From: an uncultured Christensenella sp. | Lineage (GTDB): Bacteria; Bacillota; Clostridia; Christensenellales; UBA3700 | DNA length: 64,000 nt | NCBI GenBank assembly: GCA_910583995.1 | Contig: CAJTYW010000006.1 | Span: 1-64,000, forward strand | Reading direction: 5' to 3' | Shown here: positions 10,368-18,975 of the stretch, one piece after another | Layout of the letters: every line of letters starts with the position of its first letter | Numbering within the stretch: position 1 is the first letter of the stretch | Notes under the pieces: model-generated | Told to the model about the DNA's origin: nothing | Seen by the model: the letters and a program-made list of their open reading frames with translations, nothing else | Database searches by the model: none | Position numbers and translations under genes: made by a program

Positions 10368-11459
10368 CTACCTGTTAAATTTGCTATCTGCAGGCAACGC
10401 CTTAGCTCGTTTTATTATAGCAATTAATGATACAATTGCTACACTAACAATTTGTCCGCCAATCAATATCAAATAATAAAGCCATTCATACCCGGGAAAT
10501 ACAATTTTTGTTTGCATAATTAAGCTAATTATGTAATCAATCAACACCCCTATTCCTATAGATATAATCGCAATAATAAATGTTTCAATAATCATTGCCC
10601 CTGCAAGCAACAACGGACTACAACCCAAAGTTTTAAATGTCGAATATTTTTGGCTATTACATTTTAACCAATAATTCATTATTGACATTGTGGATATTGC
10701 ACACATAAATAGCAACCCGATAAGTAATAAGGAAGCACTATTAACCGCCGTAAACTTAGGTGCAATTTTAACTTTTGATTGTCTTATTACACTTTTTAAT
10801 TTACCTAAATTAAAGTGTTTAAGTCCGCGTATATATAAACCACATTCCCTTTCTACAGGTTTAGTGTCATAATCTGGGGTATATGATGTTTTATACCATT
10901 TATTTATCGGCAAATTGTAAGGGACAATAAAAATCGTGCTACTAACTATTCTCTGTACCTTCAAATCGTTGCCGTATAAGTTCACAATGTCTCCAACTTT
11001 AATATTATATTCTTTTGCTAAATTATCTCCAACTACAACAACTGCTTGCTTATTTAAAATATTTTCTTCTGTTATTACGTCATTTGCAGTAAAAACAAAA
11101 TCGACACTAATTGTATCCAATACATTTTCTTTACCATTAATTTTGATATCACAATCGTAGTTATGTACCGTAAAATCTCCTTGTACATCAAAATTTTTAT
11201 GTTTTAACTTACTTCTGTTGTTAAAAACATAATCACCAATCAACATTCTATTATCCAAAAAATCGTTAGGTACTATCTTACCGCTAATGCTGTAACCACT
11301 TTCATAATCGTCTCTTATTCCCCTTACTTCCAACCTTATAGGTATGCTTGTGCAAATGGTCGTTGTAATAATAACAAGGAACATTAATATAAAAACAAAT
11401 GGTTTGTTTACAATAGATTGTTTTATGCTATTAAAACAAAATAATAATTTATTTTTCAT
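10368..11459 (-). CDS. FtsX-type ABC permease subunit (permease A, copy 1)
   Basis: This 363-residue membrane protein starts MKNKLLFC, has a first membrane segment at about 20-42, a roughly 190-residue outer domain and three membrane segments at its C-terminus. It shares KQSIVNKP and overall layout with 4634-5716. ATG 11459 has AGGGTGG five bases upstream; an in-frame GTG three codons earlier is part of that site. As first gene of the transporter operon it follows the promoter at 11542-11570. Confidence 0.8.
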   Translation of the reverse strand: MKNKLLFCFNSIKQSIVNKPFVFILMFLVIITTTICTSIPIRLEVRGIRDDYESGYSISGKIVPNDFLDNRMLIGDYVFNNRSKLKHKNFDVQGDFTVHNYDCDIKINGKENVLDTISVDFVFTANDVITEENILNKQAVVVVGDNLAKEYNIKVGDIVNLYGNDLKVQRIVSSTIFIVPYNLPINKWYKTSYTPDYDTKPVERECGLYIRGLKHFNLGKLKSVIRQSKVKIAPKFTAVNSASLLLIGLLFMCAISTMSIMNYWLKCNSQKYSTFKTLGCSPLLLAGAMIIETFIIAIISIGIGVLIDYIISLIMQTKIVFPGYEWLYYLILIGGQIVSVAIVSLIAIIKRAKALPADSKFNR

Positions 11460-11541
11460 TATTTCCACCCTATTTAAAAAGATTTAAGGCTTAAACTTAC
11501 TGTAAATTATAACCTAACGCCGCCCATCTGTTTATATTTTA

Positions 11542-11570
11542 ATTATAACATAATTTATTTGAAATAACAA
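11542..11570 (-). promoter_or_regulatory. Predicted sigma-A promoter for the ABC transporter operon
   Basis: On the minus strand TTGTTA (11565-11570) and TATAAT (11542-11547) are separated by exactly 17 bases. They lie about 80 bases upstream of the first permease gene and downstream of the sigma relic, so the operon appears to have its own vegetative promoter. Confidence 0.55.
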
Positions 11571-11620
11571 TATGGCAATTAATTTAATTTTTCGACATTC
11601 TTTTGTAAAATCAATAAAAT

Positions 11621-11705
11621 TTCACCTCTTCTACTAATAAAGGGCAAATTTTTGCGACTTTTGTGACACTTTGTTGAAAAATAATTTGCAAATTTTTTGT
11701 AAAGC
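11621..11705 (-). pseudogene. Relic of a sigma-factor gene 3' end
   Basis: Read on the minus strand this segment translates to KNLQ, a short insertion, SVTKVAKICP and then a frame with a clear AGAGGTG binding site. The intact sigma gene (20204-20740) ends KNLHNTVTKSQNKRP, followed by TAATAAGTAAAGAGGTG for its next gene. The match therefore covers the last codons, the stop region and the downstream ribosome binding site. The upstream part of the gene is absent, and a terminator hairpin stands in its place. Confidence 0.6.
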
Positions 11706-11712
11706 ACAAAAA

Positions 11713-11740
11713 TACCGACTCTGTTTGCACAAAGTCGGTA
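11713..11740 (-). terminator. Rho-independent terminator after the 1347-aa gene
   Basis: The arms TACCGACT (11713-11720) and AGTCGGTA (11733-11740) form a perfect 8-bp stem with a 12-base loop. On the minus strand TTTTTG follows. The same hairpin, with one base more in the loop, terminates the operon at 18224-18252. Confidence 0.75.
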
Positions 11741-11860
11741 AATTTTGTTATTTTTAAGTTATAATTGTTACCCAACCGCCGTTTAGGCAATCTTTTCCTT
11801 AATTATAAATAAAATATTATTTTTTATTTAAAATTTGTTCACACTTTAGTTTCTACATAT

Positions 11861-14800
11861 TTAATATTTAAAAAATTCAGCGTATATACTAATTAATTCT
11901 TTTAATTCATTAATAGTTATCAAACCTTTACCAATAGATATTTTTAAATATTGTCCATTAAAAGCATTAAACACTTCTTCTGGTGTTGGAATTATCTCTG
12001 CAAACTCTTCATAAGTATACAATCCATATGTTTCTATATCTGCTCTCATTGTATCTTCAATGATTTTCATTGTTTCACAATCAACTTCAAATATATTTAT
12101 CAATCCTTCTGTTGCTCCTGGCATTGATAACATTCCATTTACATAATAACATAAATGTTTATATGTTACAGGACTATATGCAATTGTAATTTCATCTTTT
12201 ACTTGTACATTAATTAGTTGTACCTTGCACCATATCAAATTACCATTATTATCTGTAGTTTGTTTGTTAAACCAATGTCCAATATATTTATCTGCATCTC
12301 TTCTTAAAAAAACATATTCGTTTAAGTCAAAATCCCAAAAAGCGTGTTCGGAAATCACTTTAACGCTTGTCCCGTCAGAAAAATACAAATTAATTACTTC
12401 ATAAGTAGTTCTTGCGTCTTTATCAATAAACAATATTGGTACAGTATCAAAATTACCAGTTATCATATTCCATACTAGCAACTCTTCGTCTCCATTTAGT
12501 TTTTCAACTGCTTTTTGACTTCCATCTGCCAAAGTTATCATTGTTCCTTCAGCTACACATCCTTCAGGCTCTAACTCATCATAAATTACGTCAACATACA
12601 ATCTAGAAAAATTATCAGTGGCATAAATTGTTAGGTTTCTACCATTTAGTGAATAATATCTAGATGAAATATTTCCTGCACCTGCATTTAAACTGCTTTT
12701 AATTTCTATTGAACTAAAAGGCAAATTGTTTTCGATATAATAATATGTATTTGGTGCCGTAAATCTATGTTCTCTGTCTATTCTTGCTAAAATAGGATTA
12801 TTTATTCTGTTTTCCATTATAGTATACATATTTGAATTATTCGTACCAGAATATATATTAGCTCTTATATATCTATATACAATCTCATATGTCTTTACCC
12901 ATTTTGCATATAATGTAACATTCTGTTCTTGATCCCAATTCCTAATAGGTGCCATATTTTCATTATAATATTGAATGCCTTTCCCATTACGTTCAGTCCA
13001 ATAACCATCAAAAGCATACCCCGCCATTGATGGTGCTTTTGCATATGGCAAAGGGTCGTTATAATATACATTGACTGATGAATCGCCACCAGTGCCACCA
13101 TTATGGTCCAAAATAATTGTATATTTTTCTCTTTCCCATTTTGCGTATAAAACTAAATTCCCTATTTGTCCATTTGTGTTTGTTATTTGTTGTGTTTTAT
13201 TTAAATCTTTATACCAACCTATAAACGAGTATCCTGTTTTAGTTGGCGCTAAAAAACTAAAATTACTTTCTACATTATATTGAGTAATGTTATGCGGGTT
13301 ATTTACCCCACCATCAACTTTATAATCAATATTATAAATAATTAACTGATAATGAGCAAATAACATTATAGAACCATTATTTTGTGCGTCAACATAAGAA
13401 TTATCTTCACTTTTAGGCGTTAAGTCAGGCATAACATTCCACATAATTTGATTACCATTATTTGAATCTGTATACCATCCTAGAAAAACATATCCTGTTC
13501 TATTTACTGATGGCAATTCGATTAGTTCGCTATATTCTATAGTTATTTCATCAAGGGTAATTTGACATCCTGTATTGAAATATATTGTATGTTTTTCTTT
13601 TATCCAATTCGGATAAATAGTTATAATTCCCCCATTTTCACCTAAATCTGGAATTGTAGTCCAATCAATAATCTCATTGTTATATTCAAAATGGTCAAAA
13701 ATATAACCTTCCCTATATCCTTGCATAGTACTTTTAAATTCTGCAATTAAATTAATAGCATTTATTATTGTGCCGTATTCTATTAAACATTGACTATTTG
13801 ATAATCCTTTATTACTTAGCCAAGTTATTGTACCATTGTTATTAATTTGAATTTCATAACTTTTAACAATCCATCTAGCATATAATATTGTATCATTAGG
13901 TATATCCCAAGGTTTTGTTGCAATGCCATTTTCTGTTACATATTTCGTACCACCATTAACATCATCATACCATCCATCAAATAAATAACCTTGTCTAAAT
14001 GGAGGTTTTGTATTATTCAATTCAAAATTTTCTCCAAATTTAATAGTATAATCCAATTCACCATCATAATTACCACCATTTAAATCCAATTTGATTTTAT
14101 AATTATTTGCTTCCCATTTTGCATACACATTTTTATTATTAGTAGATTCCCATCTATCTCCAATACAATATTTTTTAGAAGAAAAATCTTGATTATCATA
14201 CCAACCAACAAATTCATAGCCGGCAATGCTAGGGCAATACAACTCTTTTATAGTTTCTCCATAATGTGCTAATTGACTACTAATTATCTCGTTGTTACTA
14301 ACATAATTAATAGTTATTGATATAGATTTCACATTTGCTGTTTGGTTATTTAATGCTTTTTGATAGTCTTCAATGGAGTCATATGGAACATAAATCTGCA
14401 AATCTGTTGTGACTATCTCGTCACCTATTTGCGGTACAATATAATTATAAAAATATATACTATGCAAATTTAAGCATCTAGCGAAAGCATTATTATGTAT
14501 AATTAGGTCATCATTATTTATATGTATAATATATAAGTTTGTATTGTCTGCAAAAGCATGATTTTTTATTTCTTTTACTGTATTTGGAATTATAATTTCA
14601 GCATTAATTTTTCCTGTTGTAATTATACAAGACATGTCTTTATTAAAAACAATATTATCTTTAACAGTATACCATTGATTTTGTGGATTTATTTTAATAT
14701 TAAGATTAACACAATTATAAAATGCTTGTGTTCCAATATTATTTATATTTCTTGAAAGCTCAATTTCTTGTAAACCACTTTGATTTGAAAAGGCTTTATC

Positions 14801-15904
14801 CCCTATCTCAGTGATTTTAACACCATACATATAGTTTGGAATTTTAATTTGCCCAACTAGTGGATAATTTACTCCTTCAATTTTACCTTCTAATTCATCA
14901 ACTTTATATAATTTATCTAAAAGGTCTACGCCACATGTTCTACAATGAATCCTTCTATATGTAGGTGAATGGTCATATTCTAATCCATAATTATCAATTC
15001 CATCTTCCATACTATGTGTATGCTCTACATTCATTCTAATTTGAAAACCAAACCAACTTTCTGGTACCCATACCATAGTATTATGATCCCCCCAACCATA
15101 ATGGACTAAAAATCCATCCACACCTTGGTATTTGGCGTATCCATAAGCTGGTACAACATGAAAAGAATTCGCACCAGTAAAACCTGGTATAAATCCTAAT
15201 ATAATTGGTAAATTATCATTAATATCTTGTTTTGCAATATTTTTAGAAAATAATTCATCTTTTATTGTAACATTTTCGCGTATTTCTTCATCTGAATAGT
15301 TTTTTACAAACTTATTTGCTGCATTTGCTATCGCTGGAATATTTTGTCCCAACGCTGGAAATTCTGCCCATGTTGTCAATTCAAATAACTTATCAAAAAA
15401 CGCATCTGATGTACCTATTCTACCATCTCCTTGACCACTATACATCTCTTGATTCTCTTCATGAGGGTATGCATCGAGATCCCCATAATTTTCCGATAAA
15501 AACTCTTGTGGAATTATTCTTCTATCATTATAATAATTGTGATACCCCATTAACATCTGCATAGCAATAGTTGTGCAAACACCGGCGGAATTTAAATCAG
15601 ATGAGTTTTTGTGGTGCTTAGGATTATTTAAAAAATACTCCTTATTATCAATATATTTTATGTCAGTTAATTCATCTATTGATATTTGCTTATCTTGATT
15701 GAGAGTTCCATAGATATATTGTTCTTTGGGTTGTTCATTAACTGATGATACCGATATTGTATCATAAATAGAATTGTTATAATTCTTTGATTCCAAATTA
15801 ACCATATTAATCCAATATAAGCATAAAAATATACTTATAATAAAAAAACTTGCTACTATTTTTACAGATTTTAAAATTTTTTTTCTTTTGTTTTCATTAA
15901 ACAT
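11861..15904 (-). CDS. Large secreted mosaic protein: cysteine-peptidase-like, LRR, B-repeat and Hint domains
   Basis: This 1347-residue protein has a basic start and an N-terminal membrane segment (about 15-35). A papain/C39-like region follows with a candidate nucleophile C110 in AGVCTTIAMQ, a candidate H249 in SFHVVPAYGY and D273/N275 in YGWGDHN. Residues about 340-500 resemble BspA-type leucine-rich repeats (GDKAFSNQSGLQEIEL). Residues about 520-1080 hold several InlB/Listeria-Bacteroides B repeats, recognisable by GYxFxGWY and LYAKW. Near the C-terminus, CVAEGTMITLADGSQKAVEK through SEHAFWDF is a Hint (hedgehog/intein) domain, which could self-cleave. A surface or secreted interaction role is likely; protease activity is unproven. 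AAAGGAG lies eight bases from ATG 15904. Confidence 0.75.
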   Translation of the reverse strand: MFNENKRKKILKSVKIVASFFIISIFLCLYWINMVNLESKNYNNSIYDTISVSSVNEQPKEQYIYGTLNQDKQISIDELTDIKYIDNKEYFLNNPKHHKNSSDLNSAGVCTTIAMQMLMGYHNYYNDRRIIPQEFLSENYGDLDAYPHEENQEMYSGQGDGRIGTSDAFFDKLFELTTWAEFPALGQNIPAIANAANKFVKNYSDEEIRENVTIKDELFSKNIAKQDINDNLPIILGFIPGFTGANSFHVVPAYGYAKYQGVDGFLVHYGWGDHNTMVWVPESWFGFQIRMNVEHTHSMEDGIDNYGLEYDHSPTYRRIHCRTCGVDLLDKLYKVDELEGKIEGVNYPLVGQIKIPNYMYGVKITEIGDKAFSNQSGLQEIELSRNINNIGTQAFYNCVNLNIKINPQNQWYTVKDNIVFNKDMSCIITTGKINAEIIIPNTVKEIKNHAFADNTNLYIIHINNDDLIIHNNAFARCLNLHSIYFYNYIVPQIGDEIVTTDLQIYVPYDSIEDYQKALNNQTANVKSISITINYVSNNEIISSQLAHYGETIKELYCPSIAGYEFVGWYDNQDFSSKKYCIGDRWESTNNKNVYAKWEANNYKIKLDLNGGNYDGELDYTIKFGENFELNNTKPPFRQGYLFDGWYDDVNGGTKYVTENGIATKPWDIPNDTILYARWIVKSYEIQINNNGTITWLSNKGLSNSQCLIEYGTIINAINLIAEFKSTMQGYREGYIFDHFEYNNEIIDWTTIPDLGENGGIITIYPNWIKEKHTIYFNTGCQITLDEITIEYSELIELPSVNRTGYVFLGWYTDSNNGNQIMWNVMPDLTPKSEDNSYVDAQNNGSIMLFAHYQLIIYNIDYKVDGGVNNPHNITQYNVESNFSFLAPTKTGYSFIGWYKDLNKTQQITNTNGQIGNLVLYAKWEREKYTIILDHNGGTGGDSSVNVYYNDPLPYAKAPSMAGYAFDGYWTERNGKGIQYYNENMAPIRNWDQEQNVTLYAKWVKTYEIVYRYIRANIYSGTNNSNMYTIMENRINNPILARIDREHRFTAPNTYYYIENNLPFSSIEIKSSLNAGAGNISSRYYSLNGRNLTIYATDNFSRLYVDVIYDELEPEGCVAEGTMITLADGSQKAVEKLNGDEELLVWNMITGNFDTVPILFIDKDARTTYEVINLYFSDGTSVKVISEHAFWDFDLNEYVFLRRDADKYIGHWFNKQTTDNNGNLIWCKVQLINVQVKDEITIAYSPVTYKHLCYYVNGMLSMPGATEGLINIFEVDCETMKIIEDTMRADIETYGLYTYEEFAEIIPTPEEVFNAFNGQYLKISIGKGLITINELKELISIYAEFFKY

Positions 15905-16640
15905 AACATACTCCTTTATTTAAAATAGTTTTTTGGGATAAAATTAATATCAAGTCTTGCTTGTTCTTCATTTTCAATTATTTGTTTGTAATCAAATGTT
16001 TCCATAGAAATCAAATTTAAGTACTTATCCCCACACTTTATTGCTGGTATGAAATATTCTTTTCCTGCCCATTCAATTTGCAAAATATATTTTCTTTCAC
16101 TCATTACCCCCGCCACTTCATAAGGAGATTGATTTTTATAAATGACTTCTTTACCTTCTGCATCTGTTTCCCATAATCTATTAGGATACTCTTCTGCTTT
16201 TTTTGCATCTGTGGACTTTTTCCATTCCAAACCATTTTCAACAACCACTTCTTCGTTTTCCCTTATTTTATAACGCTGCCAATAGCTATTGCTTCCGATA
16301 GAATACATAGATGCAGGGCCAAACATTTTGAGCAAAATATGTGGATTTTTTATCATAACTAGTGTATATACACCACTATTGTGCAAAATCATAAAGCCTT
16401 CCAGTTTTTCTTTGCTATTGTATAATGGCTCAATACTATATTTTTCAGGGTCTTTATAATTATTTTCTATAATTCTCTCAATATTCTCCATATGTTTTTC
16501 GTCAGAGTAAAGCTTAGGGTTATAAACACATTCCGAAACAACAACCCAAATTAATATCGCAACCAAAATTACAATTGTAACAATTAATAGTTTCTTTTTT
16601 TTTAACTTTTTTTCCATAGTTATCCCCCCTTATTATATAA
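15870..16640 (-). repeat. Downstream copy of a 0.77-kb tandem duplication
   Basis: The 233-aa gene plus the first 16 or so codons of the following gene recurs at 17131-17905. The coding parts are roughly 90 percent identical by eye, and both junctions carry a GGGGGATAACT or GGGGAATAACT start region. The lipoprotein gene at 16633-17115 separates the two copies. Confidence 0.8.
15916..16617 (-). CDS. Membrane-anchored protein of unknown function, tandem copy 2
   Basis: The 233-residue product has a Lys-rich start, one membrane segment (about 9-28), and then an extracytoplasmic domain of about 205 residues. I recognise no family. It is nearly identical to the product of 17187-17888; differences include W/C in QIEWAGKEYF and S/A in the MYSIGSNSYW region. 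An AAGGGGGG binding site precedes ATG 16617. Only 12 bases separate it from the 1347-aa gene, so it is probably co-expressed and may act at the same surface. Confidence 0.7.
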   Translation of the reverse strand: MEKKLKKKKLLIVTIVILVAILIWVVVSECVYNPKLYSDEKHMENIERIIENNYKDPEKYSIEPLYNSKEKLEGFMILHNSGVYTLVMIKNPHILLKMFGPASMYSIGSNSYWQRYKIRENEEVVVENGLEWKKSTDAKKAEEYPNRLWETDAEGKEVIYKNQSPYEVAGVMSERKYILQIEWAGKEYFIPAIKCGDKYLNLISMETFDYKQIIENEEQARLDINFIPKNYFK

Positions 16641-17115
16641 TATAAAATTCAACTTCTTCATAACAAAGTTCTAAATTAGTTACTTTATTATCTTTATACG
16701 CATCATAAAACACCAATTGCATATAATATTCACCTTTTTCTTTTGGCATATCATCTATGGAAGTACATTCTTCATACATTAGTTTTCCAGGTTTACATAT
16801 TGATATTTTTAATACTTTGTCTTGATAACATTTTGGGTCTTTATAGTCAAACTTATATATCTCTTTACCATTTTTATATGCTTTTGCATTAAAACCCTTT
16901 ATTTTTCCATCATAAGTAAAATTACATACCTTCCAATTATGCGATGCTGAATTATAAGGTTTTAAGCCATAATTTTCCAGCTCTTGCCAATCATCATCAA
17001 AATATTTGATTTCCCACGTTTCTTCCTTGTCACACCCGACAAACATAAAACATAATCCAATGAGTATTATTGCTAATACCAAAATTACCACTATTTTTGC
17101 TACATTTTTTCTCAT
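16633..17115 (-). CDS. Small lipoprotein of unknown function
   Basis: The product (160 residues) begins MRKNVAKIVVILVLAIILIG and has a lipobox ending FVGC at about residue 30, so it is probably exported, lipidated and anchored outside. The mature part is about 130 residues with no family I recognise. ATG 17115 is chosen because GGGGGGTG lies just upstream. A longer in-frame reading to 17175 exists, but its first 15 codons are a copied fragment of the 1347-aa gene's start and would spoil the signal peptide. Confidence 0.7.
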   Translation of the reverse strand: MRKNVAKIVVILVLAIILIGLCFMFVGCDKEETWEIKYFDDDWQELENYGLKPYNSASHNWKVCNFTYDGKIKGFNAKAYKNGKEIYKFDYKDPKCYQDKVLKISICKPGKLMYEECTSIDDMPKEKGEYYMQLVFYDAYKDNKVTNLELCYEEVEFYII

Positions 17116-17130
17116 TAATTCACCCCCCCT

Positions 17131-17175
17131 TATCTTAACCGCTTTTAATATTTTTCTTTTGTTTTCATTAAACAT
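17131..17175 (-). pseudogene. 5' fragment of the 1347-aa gene
   Basis: The sequence from ATG 17175 reads MFNENKRKILKAVKI, almost the same as the first residues of the product of 11861-15904 (MFNENKRKKILKSVKI), and is preceded by the same AGGAGTAT leader. After about 15 codons the similarity stops and the lipoprotein gene begins. It marks the left-over end of a tandem duplication. Confidence 0.75.
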
Positions 17176-17186
17176 AATATACTCCT

Positions 17187-17888
17187 TTAATTAAAATAGT
17201 GTTTTGGGATAAATTCAAGATCTAAACTTGCTTGTTCTTCATTTTCAATTACTTGTTTATACTCAAATTTTTCCATAGAAATCAAATTTAAGTACTTATC
17301 CCCGCACTTTACTGCTGGTATGAAATATTCTTTTCCTGCACATTCAATTTGCAAAATATATTTTCGTTCACTCATTACCCCAGCAACTTCATAAGGTGAT
17401 TGATTTTTATAAATGACTTCTTTACCTTCTGCATCCGTTTCCCACAATCTATTAGGATACTCATCCGCTTTTTTTACATCTGTGGATTTTTTCCATTCCA
17501 AACCATTTTCAACAACTACTTCTTCGTTTTCCCTTATTTTATAACGCTGCCAATAGCTATTACTTCCGACAGCATACATGGATGCAGGGCCGAACATTTT
17601 GAGCAAAATATGTGGATTTTTTATCATAACTAGTGTATATCCACCACTCTTGTGCAAAATCATAAAGCCTTCCAGTTTTTCTTTGCTATTATATAATGGC
17701 TCAATACTATATTTTTCAGGGTCTTGATAATTATTTTCTGCAATTCTCTCAATGTTCTCCATATGTTTTTTGTCAGAGTAAAGCTTAGGATTATAAACAC
17801 ATTCCGAAACAACAAACCAAATTAATATCGCAACCAAAATTATAATTGTAACAATTAATAGTTTCTTTTTTTTCAACTTTTTTTCCAT
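17187..17888 (-). CDS. Membrane-anchored protein of unknown function, tandem copy 1
   Basis: This 233-residue protein has the same plan as 15916-16617: a Lys-rich N-terminus, one membrane segment (about 9-28) and an outer domain. The two are about 90 percent identical by eye. AAAAGGGGAATA precedes ATG 17888. It heads the four-gene set that ends with the 1347-aa gene and lies downstream of a sigma relic. Function is unknown. Confidence 0.7.
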   Translation of the reverse strand: MEKKLKKKKLLIVTIIILVAILIWFVVSECVYNPKLYSDKKHMENIERIAENNYQDPEKYSIEPLYNSKEKLEGFMILHKSGGYTLVMIKNPHILLKMFGPASMYAVGSNSYWQRYKIRENEEVVVENGLEWKKSTDVKKADEYPNRLWETDAEGKEVIYKNQSPYEVAGVMSERKYILQIECAGKEYFIPAVKCGDKYLNLISMEKFEYKQVIENEEQASLDLEFIPKHYFN

Positions 17889-18139
17889 AGTTATTCCCCT
17901 TTTTATACATTGGCTCTTCTTGTTTACTTTTTGCTCTTATTTTTGCTACAATTTTAAATCATAAAAAATTATTCATTGTCACGCTAAGCCGAAATATGAC
18001 TAAAAATTTTTAAAAGTCCTAACCTAAAATAAACTTTTAATGTTTTTATGCTTTATTTTTTCATATTTTTCCATTTTTTTTAGATTTTTCCGCTAATTAA
18101 GGTTAAAATTACCAATTTTTAAAAGATAATTTTTTATCC

Positions 18140-18220
18140 TACTACTAATAAAGGGCAAATTTTTGCGACTTTTGTGACACTTTGTTGAAAAATAATTTGT
18201 AAATTTTTTGTAAAGCACAA
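18140..18220 (-). pseudogene. Relic of a sigma-factor gene 3' end
   Basis: This copy is nearly identical to the relic at 11621-11705 and, through it, aligns with the last codons of the intact sigma gene at 20204-20740. On the minus strand the shared marks are AAAATTTACA, CAAAGTGTCACAAAAGTCGCAAAA and GCCCTTTATTAG. Its ribosome binding site is degraded to GTAGTAGGAT. Confidence 0.55.
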
Positions 18221-18223
18221 AAA

Positions 18224-18252
18224 TACCGACTCTGTTTGACACAAAGTCGGTA
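18224..18252 (-). terminator. Rho-independent terminator after 18276-18947
   Basis: TACCGACT (18224-18231) pairs with AGTCGGTA (18245-18252). On the minus strand TTTTTG follows. It sits 24 bases after the stop of the upstream gene and matches the hairpin at 11713-11740. Confidence 0.8.
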
Positions 18253-18275
18253 TTTTTTTAATAATTTTTCATTAC

Positions 18276-18947
18276 TTAGGAGACAATAAATAATTTTTCC
18301 AATGTTTCTAGAAATGGGCTTTCCCCATCAAAACCTACACCATCATAAGTAATATAAATACGCTCTTTTTTAGTTATTATATTACCCTGAACTTTTATAA
18401 AGCTTATTCCGTCATCATCTGTTTCAATGTCTTCATAATAGGATAATTTATGATTTGCTATATAATATTCTTTATCATAAGGAAAGGTAAAAGGTTCTAT
18501 TTTAAAATTATCATTTACTAATATCGATAAAGTTATGCTTTCAAATGTTTCATCGTTACTAGTATTTACTATAAAATATAATACTTCTGTTTTAGTTTTA
18601 TCAAAACATTTTGTGACATAATGGTTCATACTACTATCCAAATCAAAAAACTTTGTATATTCATTTAGCTCTTCAACTGTTGAACTCACTTGATTTATAT
18701 CTGTGTAACTAAAATGGTCTTGGGGGACATCTGTTTTTAAAATAAGTGGAATAACTATACTTGCAACAATTAAAATCGCTGCAATACAAGAACTAACCAT
18801 TGCAAGCCTAAATGATTTATGTTTTTGACTTGTGGCTTTTTTATTAAGGCATTCATTCTGATGTTTTAAAGACTTTAACAATTGCTCGTCACGAATGCTA
18901 TTTAATGATTCATTGACATTGTCTTGAAGTTTTTTAAACTTTTTCAT
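18276..18947 (-). CDS. Single-pass membrane protein, possible anti-sigma or accessory factor
   Basis: The 223-residue product has a charged cytoplasmic N-terminus of about 48 residues, one membrane segment (about 49-71) and a C-terminal domain of about 150 residues outside. It is the last gene of an operon led by a sigma-70-family gene. Position and topology fit an anti-sigma factor, but I see no ZAS Cys/His motif, so that is only inference. AGGAG precedes ATG 18947. A strong terminator follows. Confidence 0.6.
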   Translation of the reverse strand: MKKFKKLQDNVNESLNSIRDEQLLKSLKHQNECLNKKATSQKHKSFRLAMVSSCIAAILIVASIVIPLILKTDVPQDHFSYTDINQVSSTVEELNEYTKFFDLDSSMNHYVTKCFDKTKTEVLYFIVNTSNDETFESITLSILVNDNFKIEPFTFPYDKEYYIANHKLSYYEDIETDDDGISFIKVQGNIITKKERIYITYDGVGFDGESPFLETLEKLFIVS

Positions 18948-18975
18948 AATTGACTCCTAATTAAAATTTGCTTAT

